The notes under the pieces were generated by a model. It was not told the origin of the DNA. It saw only the letters and a list, made by a program, of their open reading frames with translations, and did no database searches. From Mesorhizobium sp. M2E.F.Ca.ET.219.01.1.1 (GTDB lineage: Bacteria > Pseudomonadota > Alphaproteobacteria > Rhizobiales > Rhizobiaceae), in contig NZ_SADT02000008.1 in assembly GCF_004016445.2 (NCBI RefSeq), positions 124,001 to 188,000 on the forward strand: DNA of 64,000 bases, written 5' to 3'. The first letter of the stretch is position 1, and every line of letters begins with the position of its first letter. Made by a program: the position numbers and the translations under genes. Below are positions 28,243-36,172 of this stretch, piece by piece.

Positions 28243-28640
28243 GAGTCCCCTCCCCGATCGCTTGAAGGCTCGACGATTGTGCCGCGGTCGACCGTTTCAG
28301 CTCCTGGCCGTTCCTCGCCGATCGTCGCGCCAGTCGCGCCGAAGAGGCCCACGATCTGGGTGGCGCCAAGTAGGACACCGCCGACAAGGGCAATGTAGCA
28401 AAGCCGTCTCGCGAAATCGTTGAGTTCGCCGCCGAAGATGAGCATGCCGCCGGCGATTGCGACGGCGGCGAGCGCGATGAAGCCGGCCACCGGCCCGGTG
28501 ATCGATTGCTGGATCTGCTGAAGCGGCGCTTCCCACGGCAACCCGCCGCCACCCGATGAGGCCAGCGCCGGACTCGCGAGCGCAAGCGAGGTCAGGACCA
28601 GCAGTCCGCAGGCCACACGAGTCCGGCGGTCACGCTGCAT
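28239..28640 (-). CDS. trbC: Conjugal transfer pilin TrbC (VirB2 family)
   Basis: Pilin precursor of 133 residues from the ATG at 28640, which lies inside the end of trbB. A long signal sequence (ACGLLVLTSLALASPALAS, about 10-28) precedes a Gly/Ser turn. Two hydrophobic helices follow (PVAGFIALAAVAIAGGMLIF and LCYIALVGGVLLGATQIVGL). The C-terminal extension, rich in Glu, Asp and Arg, is longer than the minimal TrbC. Upstream open sequence to 28775 is rejected because it runs antisense-like across trbB. The mature product should be cyclised or processed by a TraF-type peptidase, which is not seen in the window. Confidence 0.88.
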   Translation of the reverse strand: MQRDRRTRVACGLLVLTSLALASPALASSGGGGLPWEAPLQQIQQSITGPVAGFIALAAVAIAGGMLIFGGELNDFARRLCYIALVGGVLLGATQIVGLFGATGATIGEERPGAETVDRGTIVEPSSDRGGDS

Positions 28641-29601
28641 GGCTGTCCTCGTCAGGCTGGGCGTAATGTTCGGTCTGATAATGCGAGCCGTCGAATCCCT
28701 CGACGTGGATGATATCAAGGACGCGCCGCCCTCTTCCGGTCCTTTCGATCGAGACGATGAGATCGACTGCTTCACCGATGACCTCTCGCATCGACTGCTG
28801 GCTCGCCTCCGAGGTCAGTTGCTCAAGGCGCCTGAGCGCTGACATTGCCGTATTGGAATGAACGGTCGTGACTCCGCCGGGATGGCCGGTGTTCCAGGCT
28901 TTCAGGAGTGTGAGTGCTGCGCCATCGCGGACCTCGCCTACGATGATCCGGTCAGGGCGAAGCCGCATCGTGCTCTTCAGGAGGCGCGCCATATCGACCG
29001 TGTCGCTTGTATGCAGGCAGACGGCGTTCTCGGCCGCGCACCGGATCTCCGTTGTATCCTCGAGGATGACGACCCGGTCGTCGGGCGAATGCTGGACAAT
29101 CTCGGCGATGACCGCATTGGCGAGCGTCGTCTTTCCGGAGCCCGTGCCGCCGGAGATGACGATGTTCAAGCGAGACGCGATTGCGTTGCGAAGCACAGAC
29201 GCCTGCTTTTCGGTCATGACCCGCTTCGTGACATAGTCGTCGAGCGGGATAAGCCGAGAGGCACGCCGGCGAATTGTGAAGGCCGGCGCCGACACGACTG
29301 GCGGCAACAGTCCCTCGAAGCGGTGGCCGCCGATCGGCAGCTCGCCGGAGATGATTGGTTGCTCGTCATCTGCTTCGGACTGGAGAGCGTGCGCTACACT
29401 TCCGATGACGATCTCCGCGGCCGCCGGCGTCATCTCCCCGGCTGGTGCAACGCCCTGCCCGAGCCGTTCGATGAACAGCTTGCCGTCTGGATTCAGCATG
29501 ATCTCGACAACCGTGGCGTCATCGAGTGCCAGGCACAGATGGTCGCCCAATGCATCCTGAAGCTTGCGGACAAGCCGCGAGTGCGATCGAAGAAGGGTCA
29601 C
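28630..29601 (-). CDS. trbB: Conjugal transfer ATPase TrbB (VirB11 family)
   Basis: Hexameric traffic ATPase of 323 residues. The N-terminal domain contains VVEIMLNPDGKLFIERLG, and Walker A is ISGGTGSGKTTLANAV (about residues 150-164). The Asp and His boxes follow (VILEDTTEIRCAA, IIVGEVRDGAALTLLKAWNT, GGVTTVHSNTA). I start at GTG 29601 with TTGAGG upstream, which gives the normal family length. A TTG at 29614 overlapping the traI stop is also possible, while 29664 would run inside traI. Confidence 0.92.
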   Translation of the reverse strand: MTLLRSHSRLVRKLQDALGDHLCLALDDATVVEIMLNPDGKLFIERLGQGVAPAGEMTPAAAEIVIGSVAHALQSEADDEQPIISGELPIGGHRFEGLLPPVVSAPAFTIRRRASRLIPLDDYVTKRVMTEKQASVLRNAIASRLNIVISGGTGSGKTTLANAVIAEIVQHSPDDRVVILEDTTEIRCAAENAVCLHTSDTVDMARLLKSTMRLRPDRIIVGEVRDGAALTLLKAWNTGHPGGVTTVHSNTAMSALRRLEQLTSEASQQSMREVIGEAVDLIVSIERTGRGRRVLDIIHVEGFDGSHYQTEHYAQPDEDSHAA

Positions 29602-29609
29602 CGATGGCC

Positions 29610-30233
29610 TCAAGCTGCCTGCCGCCGCGTGGCCTGAAACGCCGACCTGTAGCCTGGCGGACAAACCTGGATAAAACTCGCCCGGTCAGCCGGCAGTATC
29701 CCGGCGATGGCGATCGTGCTGCCGATGCGGCAGGGCTTTCCCAACCGCTTCATCGGCCAGCCGGCCCGATTGAGGATCCGTTCGAACCTGAGATCTGTCG
29801 CGGTGGCGATCTCCGTATATCCGTTCAGCATCGACCATTCGATGATGGCCGCGAACATGGTGAGCGTTGCCTGATGCAGCGGCCCTCCCCTGCCCTCGCT
29901 GAATGTGGTGTCGACACAAAAACGCGAGCTTTCGATCAATCTGGCATGCGCATTGAGACGGCCGACCGCGAGCAATTGCGGAAACGTCCGCTCCAGCATT
30001 GTGTCCCCAAGTGCGGGAAGCAGGCGCGCACCCCCTATGATGGCGCCGTCGTCCGATGTCACCACGATGTAAGTCGGATCGAGCAGGTCAAACTCGTCGG
30101 TTTCCCGGTTGTTGCGGACATGCACGTTCCACTCCAATCGGTCAGCAAATATGACCGCTCGCAGTCGACAATAGGCATCGATGAGTTCTCGGTCTCTCTT
30201 CCCCGAGCCATTGCGTATTGCGCGTGCCAGCAT
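29610..30233 (-). CDS. traI: Acyl-homoserine-lactone synthase TraI (LuxI family)
   Basis: Autoinducer synthase of 207 residues that makes an N-acyl-homoserine lactone from SAM and acyl carrier protein. Conserved LuxI residues are present: LRAVIFADRLEW (Arg, Phe, Trp), ETDEFDLLDPTYIV (Asp residues), IIGGARLLP (Arg) and IESSRFCVD (Glu, Arg). It is the first gene of the traI-trb operon, as on Ti plasmids, so conjugation is likely coupled to population density. No LuxR-type partner or TraM antiactivator is visible in the window. A perfect tra-box-like palindrome lies 65 bases upstream. Confidence 0.93.
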   Translation of the reverse strand: MLARAIRNGSGKRDRELIDAYCRLRAVIFADRLEWNVHVRNNRETDEFDLLDPTYIVVTSDDGAIIGGARLLPALGDTMLERTFPQLLAVGRLNAHARLIESSRFCVDTTFSEGRGGPLHQATLTMFAAIIEWSMLNGYTEIATATDLRFERILNRAGWPMKRLGKPCRIGSTIAIAGILPADRASFIQVCPPGYRSAFQATRRQAA

Positions 30234-30297
30234 TCGCCGAAGCCCCTCACTGATTGCGATGAGGCTTCATTAATCACAGATGGCCACGCTGCTGGAG

Positions 30298-30313
30298 CTG
30301 TAGAATTCTACAG
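30298..30313. promoter_or_regulatory. tra-box-like perfect palindrome
   Basis: CTGTAGAATTCTACAG, 16 bp, perfectly symmetric, 65 bases upstream of the traI start. Position, length and symmetry fit a LuxR/TraR-type binding site (the Ti tra box is an 18-bp palindrome), though the bases differ from the Agrobacterium consensus. It could also affect repABC, as tra boxes do on Ti plasmids. Confidence 0.6.
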
Positions 30314-30384
30314 TCCCTGAGTCGGGTCTACGGAGGGGTTGGCGCGTCTCGAATTGGCGGAGGCCTCCAACTTCCAGGTGGTCT

Positions 30385-30406
30385 ACCCCCGAGAATTAAC
30401 GGGGGT
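30385..30406. repeat. Inverted repeat upstream of repA
   Basis: Arms ACCCCCG (30385-30391) and CGGGGGT (30400-30406) are perfectly complementary around an 8-base loop. No T-run follows, so it looks more like a regulatory structure or operator than a terminator. Confidence 0.5.
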
Positions 30407-30508
30407 GCTTGCGAAGGCTTTGAGAATGCAACGGCTTGGCTAAATACCGGAAACAAAAGGAGAAATCGGAATCCTGAGTCTGCCGGATCGGGAGTTCTTG
30501 GGAGTGGC

Positions 30509-30525
30509 GTTAACTACTTGTTAAC
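30509..30525. promoter_or_regulatory. Doubled GTTAAC, possible RepA/RepB operator
   Basis: GTTAAC-TACTT-GTTAAC. Each half is itself palindromic, and the pair also forms a 17-bp dyad about 100 bases before repA. In repABC plasmids RepA, with RepB as co-repressor, autoregulates by binding an operator at this position. The assignment is positional. Confidence 0.4.
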
Positions 30526-30623
30526 TCTATTCTCCTTGCCAGGAGGGGGGAATCGGACATACTGGCGCCAAATTGGCCGGATCACCGCATTCTGGCGCTA
30601 TTTTCTTCCCGGAGCCGGTCCGA

Positions 30624-31811
30624 ATGAGTGCGCTTCCACCTTTCGAATTTGACGAAAAGATCCTGGCGCAAGGCGCCGAGATTTCCCGTAAACTCGACCA
30701 GCTGCGACTGGAGAAGTTTCCGCCAAACGCGAAGAAGACGCTGCGCCGCTTCCCCATGTCGGAGGTCGCACATTACCTCGGAATCAGCCCGAACAATCTC
30801 AAGCGTCTCCACCTCGAAGGGAAAGGCCCTGAGCCACTTATAGCGGCTGGCGGACGGCGCTTCTATACCGCCGAGCAGATGATCGAGCTGCGGCACTATC
30901 TCGACAAGAACGGTCGCTCTGACGCCAAGAAGTATGTCCCTTCCCGGAAGCCTGGCGAGAAGCTTCAAGTCATCGCAGTTGTGAACTTCAAAGGCGGCTC
31001 TGGAAAGACCACGACAGCTGCGCATCTCGCGCAGCATCTCGCACTTACCGGGCACCGGGTTTTGGCGATCGACCTCGATCCGCAAGCGTCCCTGTCGGCA
31101 TTGCACGGGTTCCAACCAGAACTCGACGGCAATCCGTCGCTCTACGATGCAATCCGATATGATGAGAAGCGCCGATCCATAGCGGACGTGATTCTGCCCA
31201 CAAACTTTCCCCTGCTCGACATCATTCCAGCCAATCTTGAATTGCAGGAGTACGAGTTCGACACGCCCCTCTCCATGCAGAGTTCGAACGAAGGCAAGAG
31301 GTTCTACAGCCGGCTTGGGCGGTCACTAGAAGAAGTGGATGACCGGTTCGATGTCGTTGTCATCGACTGCCCGCCGCAGCTCGGCTTCCTGACTTTGACG
31401 GCGCTCACCGCGTCCACATCGGTCCTCGTTACGGTGCATCCGCAGATGCTGGACCTGATGTCGATGAGCCAATTCCTGCTCATGCTGGGCAATTTCGTCG
31501 CCTCCATCCGTGAGAAAGGTGCGCCAGTAAAGATCGACTGGCTCCGCTACTTGATCACTCGCTTTGAGCCGACTGATGTCCCCCAGACGCAGATGCTGGG
31601 GTTCATGCAATCCATCCTGGCCGAGGAGATCCTGAAGAGTCCCATGGTCAAGTCGACAGCAATTTCCGACGCCGGCTTGACCAAGCAAACGCTGTACGAA
31701 GTCGAGCGTGCGAACTTCAATCGCGACACCTACGACCGTGCGATTGAAGCGCTGGATGCAGTAAATTTCGAAATACAAGGTCTGGTTCATAAGGCTTGGG
31801 GCCGGCTGTGA
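30624..31811 (+). CDS. repA: Plasmid partitioning protein RepA (ParA family)
   Basis: Partition ATPase of 395 residues and first gene of the repABC operon. The N-terminal helix-turn-helix region (MSEVAHYLGISPNNLKRLHL) is followed by the deviant Walker A VVNFKGGSGKTTTAAHLAQH and then FDVVVIDCPPQLGFLTLTAL (Walker A'/B region). The start is taken as ATG 30624, where the protein begins MSALPPFEF; an in-frame ATG at 30573 lacks a good ribosome site. RepA moves plasmid copies through RepB bound to parS and also represses the operon. A parS-like site follows its stop codon. Confidence 0.95.
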   Translation: MSALPPFEFDEKILAQGAEISRKLDQLRLEKFPPNAKKTLRRFPMSEVAHYLGISPNNLKRLHLEGKGPEPLIAAGGRRFYTAEQMIELRHYLDKNGRSDAKKYVPSRKPGEKLQVIAVVNFKGGSGKTTTAAHLAQHLALTGHRVLAIDLDPQASLSALHGFQPELDGNPSLYDAIRYDEKRRSIADVILPTNFPLLDIIPANLELQEYEFDTPLSMQSSNEGKRFYSRLGRSLEEVDDRFDVVVIDCPPQLGFLTLTALTASTSVLVTVHPQMLDLMSMSQFLLMLGNFVASIREKGAPVKIDWLRYLITRFEPTDVPQTQMLGFMQSILAEEILKSPMVKSTAISDAGLTKQTLYEVERANFNRDTYDRAIEALDAVNFEIQGLVHKAWGRL

Positions 31812-31812
31812 T

Positions 31813-31828
31813 GTTGACTGCCGTCAAA
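31813..31828 (+). promoter_or_regulatory. parS-like centromere site between repA and repB
   Basis: GTTGACTGCCGTCAAA matches nine of the ten fixed bases of the repABC parS consensus GTTNNCNGCNGNNAAC; only the last base differs. It starts two bases after the repA stop, and the repA-repB gap is one of the places where parS occurs in repABC replicons. RepB would bind it. Confidence 0.6.
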
Positions 31829-31882
31829 ACGGTCAAAAATTACGGTGTTTTCAACAGCATAAGAGATCTTTGAGACCGCGCG

Positions 31883-32878
31883 ATGGCTCGTAAAAACCCC
31901 TTCGCTAACATTCTGGAAGGCGACGAGAGACCCGTCGAGCGTTCGGTCGTCGAATATGCGGCGAGGGGCGCGTCTCGATCGATTCTAAGCACGCTGGACG
32001 AAATGGCGTCGCGCGCGGACAAGCTCGCCTCGGGAGAGACCATTGTCGAGCTCGAGCCTGACGTGGTCGATGTCTCCTTCGTCCGCGACAGGCGTGCCGA
32101 CAATGAACAGGAGTTCAGCGAGCTCCTCGAGGCAATTCGAGAGAACGGCCAGAATTCCCCTATCCTGGTCAGACCGCATCCAAAGGCAACCGGGCGCTAC
32201 ATGGTTGTTTTTGGACACCGGCGCGTTCAGGTCGCCAAGGCGCTTGGTCGAAAGGTGCGAGCCGTCATCAAGCAGATGGAGGATCGTGAACACGTCCTCA
32301 CGCTCGGGCAAGAGAACTCGGCTCGCGCTAACGTGCCTTTCGTCGAACGCGCGCTCTTTGCCGCGGATCTGGCTCGGCTCCGCTACGACGAGGACAATGC
32401 AACCATCCTCAAGGCGCTTTCGATCGACCGCACGACCCTGTCGAAGATGCTGTCGGTGGCAGCCCTCCCCGCAGACATTCTCGCGGCGATTGGCGAGGCC
32501 AAGGGTATTGGTCGCGATCGCTGGTATGAGCTCAAGCTGCTCATGGACAAGCCATCGAACCACGATATTGCTTCAGAGGTGGTCAATGAGGATGGCTTTT
32601 CGGCCCTTCCGAGCGATGCTCGCTTCGATCTTCTCGTGCGGCGGCTGAAAACAGCCTCTTCTCGAAAGCGCACCCAGTCCGGCCCGCAAAAGCGAAGCTG
32701 GGCGCCGAAGGGGGGATCCCTTTCGGCTGACATAACCACAGACGCGAAACGCTTCACTTTGGCGATCAAGGCCAAGAGCTCCGAAGCGCGTGCGTTTGGC
32801 GACTATTTGTCGGAGAACCTTGATCGTCTCTACGAGACGTTTCGGCGGGATTCGACGCAACCGAGAGAGGAACCGTAA
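31883..32878 (+). CDS. repB: Plasmid partitioning protein RepB (ParB family)
   Basis: Centromere-binding protein of 331 residues. The N-terminus MARKNPFANILEGDERPVER is typical of RepB. The ParB/Srx-like CTP-binding region shows ENGQNSPILVRPHP and YMVVFGHRRVQVAKALGR (the GHRR motif, about residues 111-114). The helix-turn-helix part lies near LKALSIDRTTLSKMLSVAAL. The C-terminus is basic and then acidic. It is separated from repA by 71 bases carrying the parS-like site and from repC by 160 bases carrying the antisense RNA gene. Confidence 0.95.
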   Translation: MARKNPFANILEGDERPVERSVVEYAARGASRSILSTLDEMASRADKLASGETIVELEPDVVDVSFVRDRRADNEQEFSELLEAIRENGQNSPILVRPHPKATGRYMVVFGHRRVQVAKALGRKVRAVIKQMEDREHVLTLGQENSARANVPFVERALFAADLARLRYDEDNATILKALSIDRTTLSKMLSVAALPADILAAIGEAKGIGRDRWYELKLLMDKPSNHDIASEVVNEDGFSALPSDARFDLLVRRLKTASSRKRTQSGPQKRSWAPKGGSLSADITTDAKRFTLAIKAKSSEARAFGDYLSENLDRLYETFRRDSTQPREEP

Positions 32879-32884
32879 CCGCAA

Positions 32885-32935
32885 AGGAAAAAGGCCCCCG
32901 AAACGAGTTCCGGAAGCCCTTCTCAAGATTGAACA
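32885..32935 (-). ncRNA. Counter-transcribed antisense RNA (ctRNA, incompatibility factor) between repB and repC
   Basis: On the minus strand a TTGACT -35 (32964-32969) and a GATTCT -10-like hexamer (32941-32946), 17 bases apart, predict a start near 32934. A stem formed by 32911-32918 and 32893-32900 (GGCTTCCG with CGGGGGCC, two G-U pairs) and a run of five T make an intrinsic terminator near 32888. The RNA of about 50 nt is complementary to the repC leader, as in all studied repABC plasmids, where it limits RepC synthesis. Ends are estimated. Confidence 0.75.
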
Positions 32936-32995
32936 CCTAGAGAATCGCATTTCCCGGAATCACAGTCAAGAGTCCCGTGAGGGGCAAACGCCGTT

Positions 32996-33020
32996 TTCGG
33001 CGGGCCTAATTCTTTTGCCT
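32996..33020 (+). promoter_or_regulatory. Hairpin in the repC leader
   Basis: CGCCG-TTTT-CGGCG (32990-33003) followed by GGCC and an A/T-rich run lies just before repC. It can act as the alternative structure through which ctRNA attenuates or occludes repC expression. Exact boundaries are approximate. Confidence 0.45.
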
Positions 33021-33038
33021 AGCGATAGGTGAAGGAAG

Positions 33039-34379
33039 ATGGGGACGCATATTGCAACGACGCCCTTTGGGCGGCGGCCGATGACACTTGGCCTGATTTC
33101 AAGCCAGGTTTCGGCGAAGATTGTAGATCAAGACGCTAAGGTCTCGAAGTGGCAGGTTTTCCGCGACATACGCGAGGCTAAGGAAGCGCTTGGGGCAACG
33201 GATCGCGCTCTGGCCGTCCTCAACGCCTTGCTGACGTTCCATCGCGGCGAGGAACTGGCTGGAGACGAGAACCTGGTCGTCTTTCCGTCGAATGAGCAGC
33301 TCATCCGTCGCGCCAACGGCATGCCGGCAACCACGCTGCGGCGTCATATCGCCGTCCTGGTGGATTGCGGCCTGATCATCCGCCGCGACAGCCCGAACGG
33401 CAAGCGTTTCGCCAGGAAGGGGCAGAGCGGTGCAATCGAGCAGGCTTACGGCTTCGATCTGTCGCCGATCTTGACGCGCGCCGAAGAGTTTAGGGAACTC
33501 GCGGAGGCAGTTGCGATCGAGCGCAAGGCGTTCCGCCGGGTCAAGGAGAGGCTGACCATCTGTCGGCGCGACGTGGTCAAGCTGATTGACGTTGGCATCA
33601 ACGAGAGCGTTCCCGGCAACTGGAGCAGCTTTCAGCGTCGCTACGAAGCGATCATAGGGGGGCTCCCGCGCACGGCGCCGCGGCAGGTTCTGGAGACCAT
33701 AGCAGGGGAACTCGAAGACCTCTGGGCCGACGTGCATCAGACATTGGAATTGTTCGTAGAATCGCAGAATCCGGACGCCAATGAGTCCCGTTCTGGACGC
33801 CACATACAAATTTCAAACCCAAATCATAATCCTACCGGTGAATCTGAAAATAGCTCAGGAAATAACATTGAAGCCGGCCGCGACGCCGAGCATAACGACA
33901 ACGTGCGCAGCCTGCCACAACGGGATGTGCCCTTGGGAATGGTGCTGAGCGCCTGCCCTGACATCGCCAACTACACGAAGGGGACGCAAATCCGGACCTG
34001 GCGAGACTTTGCAGCGGCCGCCGACAGGGCGCGGCCAACGATCGGGGTCAGCCCAGGCGCCTGGCAGGAGGCGGTAGAGGTCATGGGCTCCCAAAATGCG
34101 TCGATTACCCTGGCTGCGATTCTGCAACGGGCCGAACATATTCGTAGTTGCGGCGGCTATCTGCGGGATCTCACAGAGAAGGCGCGGGCGCAGAAATTCT
34201 CGGTGTGGCCCATGATCACCGCGTTGCTCAATGCCAGGGTCGGGGCGCTTGAGAAGGCTGCTGCCGGGAAAGGGGCGGAGGAACCTCCGATAGGCCAAGG
34301 GAGCGGGGTGAATGCCGTGGGCAGCTCGCTGGATATCAGCGATGCACTGCGCGACAGCATGAAGAAAAAGGGCTGGTAG
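33039..34379 (+). CDS. repC: Replication initiation protein RepC
   Basis: Initiator of repABC replicons, 446 residues. The N-terminus ATTPFGRRPMTLGLISSQ and the winged-helix region (NEQLIRRANGMPATTLRRHI, LVDCGLIIRRDSPNGKRFAR) are characteristic. The C-terminal domain contains VSPGAWQEAVEVMGSQNASI and ILQRAEHIRSCGGYLRDLT. RepC binds the replication origin, which in this family lies inside repC itself, so the origin is probably in this gene. The GAAGGAAG ribosome site abuts the ATG. Expression is expected to be limited by the antisense RNA upstream. Confidence 0.95.
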   Translation: MGTHIATTPFGRRPMTLGLISSQVSAKIVDQDAKVSKWQVFRDIREAKEALGATDRALAVLNALLTFHRGEELAGDENLVVFPSNEQLIRRANGMPATTLRRHIAVLVDCGLIIRRDSPNGKRFARKGQSGAIEQAYGFDLSPILTRAEEFRELAEAVAIERKAFRRVKERLTICRRDVVKLIDVGINESVPGNWSSFQRRYEAIIGGLPRTAPRQVLETIAGELEDLWADVHQTLELFVESQNPDANESRSGRHIQISNPNHNPTGESENSSGNNIEAGRDAEHNDNVRSLPQRDVPLGMVLSACPDIANYTKGTQIRTWRDFAAAADRARPTIGVSPGAWQEAVEVMGSQNASITLAAILQRAEHIRSCGGYLRDLTEKARAQKFSVWPMITALLNARVGALEKAAAGKGAEEPPIGQGSGVNAVGSSLDISDALRDSMKKKGW

Positions 34380-34523
34380 CCATGTCCCGATCATTTCGCC
34401 CTGTATCGGCCAGCGTGGCTGTGCTGGCAATGAGATCGGATCGGCGCGCGATCGATACGTTGGCTGCCCGTCTGTCATTGACTTTCGCCCTCTCCCGCTC
34501 AATTTGGTAACCCATTGGGTTAT

Positions 34524-34595
34524 ATGGACTGCATGCAGACAGTTGCCGAGACACCACTGTTCATCAAGCAGGCAGCTGAGCTGTTCAATGAGGGG
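34524..34595 (+). pseudogene. Remnant of a HigB/RelE-type toxin N-terminus
   Basis: MDCMQTVAETPLFIKQAAEL resembles the first 20 or so residues of HigB-type toxins (MQTVAETPTF-like starts), then the frame passes directly into the antitoxin. The other 80 or more toxin residues, including any catalytic residues, are missing, so the toxin has been lost by an in-frame deletion. Confidence 0.55.
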
Positions 34596-34940
34596 ATGAG
34601 TGAAATGACGAAATTAGGCGCCGATCTGGTCCAGGCGATGTCGGAAGCTTTGGCTCATGCGCAAGGCAAGGACGTTCGCGGCATCAAGGTGCACAGTGTG
34701 GAAGTTGGCGGCGCGGATGCAAAAGCGATCCGCATGAGGCTCGACCTGACCCAGGACGAGATGGCAACCGTGCTGGGGACCAGCCCGTCCGGCTACAAGA
34801 AATGGGAGCAGGGGAAAAGGCAGCCGAGCGGCGCCGCGCGCACCTTGCTTCGCATCATGGAGAAAGAGCCTGAGGCCGTGTTGCGAGCCCTGTTGTCCGA
34901 GAGGGAGACGGCCAAAGAACCTGCCGGTGCATCGCATTGA
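34596..34940 (+). CDS. HigA-like antitoxin, XRE-family helix-turn-helix
   Basis: DNA-binding protein of 114 residues from the ATG at 34596 with GAGGGG upstream. The helix-turn-helix is MRLDLTQDEMATVLGTSPSG, then YKKWEQGKRQPSGAARTLL, typical of antitoxins encoded downstream of HigB/RelE toxins. The frame continues upstream without a stop into the toxin remnant, so a 142-residue fusion from 34515 could also be made. It now stands 18 bases from the 3' end of the oppositely oriented recombinase gene. With the toxin gone it is probably only an autoregulator or a solitary antitoxin. Confidence 0.75.
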   Translation: MSEMTKLGADLVQAMSEALAHAQGKDVRGIKVHSVEVGGADAKAIRMRLDLTQDEMATVLGTSPSGYKKWEQGKRQPSGAARTLLRIMEKEPEAVLRALLSERETAKEPAGASH

Positions 34941-34958
34941 GCAGGGGAGGGGGCTTTT

Positions 34959-36074
34959 CTATAATCCCGACGCCTTGGTGAGATTGACCCGGAAACGATC
35001 GCGCCTCCGCTGGTATTTGCGGGTCATTTCCGCGCTCGCGTGGCCGAGCTGTTTCTGGACATAGCGTTCGTCGACCTCGGCCGAGGAGGCCAAGCCGGCC
35101 CGGAGCGAATGGCCGGCAAACATCATGCCGCGTTCGCCCTCGGGCAGGTCGCCGCGCACACCGGCCGCCAGCGCGGTCCGCTTGACGAGCCGGGCGACCT
35201 CCTGGTCGTTAAGCCGCTCGGACCCGACCGCCTTGCCTTGACCGGTCACGCGGCGGAATAGCGGTCCGTGTGCGATGCGCGCGAGCTTGAGCCAGGTCTC
35301 CAGCGCCACCACGGGGCAGGTTAGATCGGACGACCCACGGCCGATCTCGACCTCCCGCCAGCCCGTCTTGCCGCGTAGGGTTATCAGGAGGCCCTTCTCT
35401 AGGATCTCGATCCAGCCGCGGCCATCTTCGGTCTGGTCGCGGCCGACATCCAGCGCCACGATCTCGGAGCGACGAAGAGCGCCGGCAAAGCCGATGAGCA
35501 GCATGGCGCGGTCGCGCAAGCCGCGTAAGCTTCCGCGGTCGAGTGTTTCCAGCATGTCAATCAGATCCTCCGGCAGGATCGCCTCCTTCTGCCGAGGCGG
35601 GGCTGCGTGTTTGTTGCGAATGCCGGCCATCACGGTTGCTATGTGGCGGTCCTTGCGGTCCAGCGGCCGGCCGCGCTGGGCGTAATTCCAGGCCAGCGAG
35701 GAGAGCCGGCGTTCGATCGTCGACACCGAGCTCGGCTTCTTGTCGCCGGTCGCCGTGCCCGAGGCTTGAGCCGTGATGTAGAGGCCGACCACCTGTGGAT
35801 CGGGCGGAAACATCTCGACGCCTTGCCGCCGGCACCAGCTGGAAAAATGCTTCCAGTCCGATGCATAGGCCCGCTGTGTGTTGGCCGAGCTCGCCGCCTC
35901 GACATAGTCGCGTGCGCGGCCGGCGAGGTCCTCCAGATGGCTGGGAAGGCGCTCGATGACACGCGTCGCTGCTGGAAGGGGAGGGGAGGGGACTGCCGGT
36001 GGCTCTTCTTCTGCGCGCCCCATCTCCACAACCATATCGATGATGTCGGGAAGGTCGTCCTCGTCAGGACTCAT
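34959..36074 (-). CDS. Tyrosine recombinase / site-specific integrase
   Basis: Recombinase of 371 residues. The N-terminal SAM-like core-binding domain (TQRAYASDWKHFSSWCRRQG onward) is followed by the catalytic domain. Its catalytic set is GALRRSEIVAL (Arg), GHSLRAGLAS (HxxR), LGHASAEMTRKY (His, then Tyr in KYQRR). The ATG at 36074 has GGAGGCG six bases upstream; the open frame runs to 36098. It resembles plasmid-borne XerC-like enzymes of rhizobia. No tRNA or clear att site lies next to it, so a role in resolving plasmid multimers is at least as likely as integration. A perfect inverted repeat about 1 kb away (37112-37146) is a candidate target. Confidence 0.9.
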   Translation of the reverse strand: MSPDEDDLPDIIDMVVEMGRAEEEPPAVPSPPLPAATRVIERLPSHLEDLAGRARDYVEAASSANTQRAYASDWKHFSSWCRRQGVEMFPPDPQVVGLYITAQASGTATGDKKPSSVSTIERRLSSLAWNYAQRGRPLDRKDRHIATVMAGIRNKHAAPPRQKEAILPEDLIDMLETLDRGSLRGLRDRAMLLIGFAGALRRSEIVALDVGRDQTEDGRGWIEILEKGLLITLRGKTGWREVEIGRGSSDLTCPVVALETWLKLARIAHGPLFRRVTGQGKAVGSERLNDQEVARLVKRTALAAGVRGDLPEGERGMMFAGHSLRAGLASSAEVDERYVQKQLGHASAEMTRKYQRRRDRFRVNLTKASGL

Positions 36075-36172
36075 GAGACGCCTCCATTCTGTACACATTC
36101 AATGCGTACGTAGTTGCAATCGCGATCCGGCAGATGTATCTATGCTGTTCAAGTAACGTGGGAATCCAAGCG

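Larger units (their letters stand above)
30234..30623. other. Intergenic control region between traI and repA
   Basis: 390 bases without a gene, between the divergent traI-trb and repABC operons. It holds a 16-bp perfect palindrome (30298-30313), a GGAGGCCTCC palindrome (30359-30368), a 7-bp stem inverted repeat (30385-30406) and a doubled GTTAAC (30509-30525). The divergent promoters of both operons must lie here. Confidence 0.7.

Noticed and set aside
26560..28398. 612-codon open frame on the plus strand opposite trbE and trbD
   Set aside because: It lies entirely antisense to well-supported trb genes, is rich in Arg, His and Asp, and has no family-like motif; GC-rich codons of trbE leave the complementary frame open.
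34959..36074. Prophage or integrative element around the tyrosine recombinase
   Set aside because: No phage structural genes, tRNA target or flanking direct repeats were seen; the context is plasmid maintenance.
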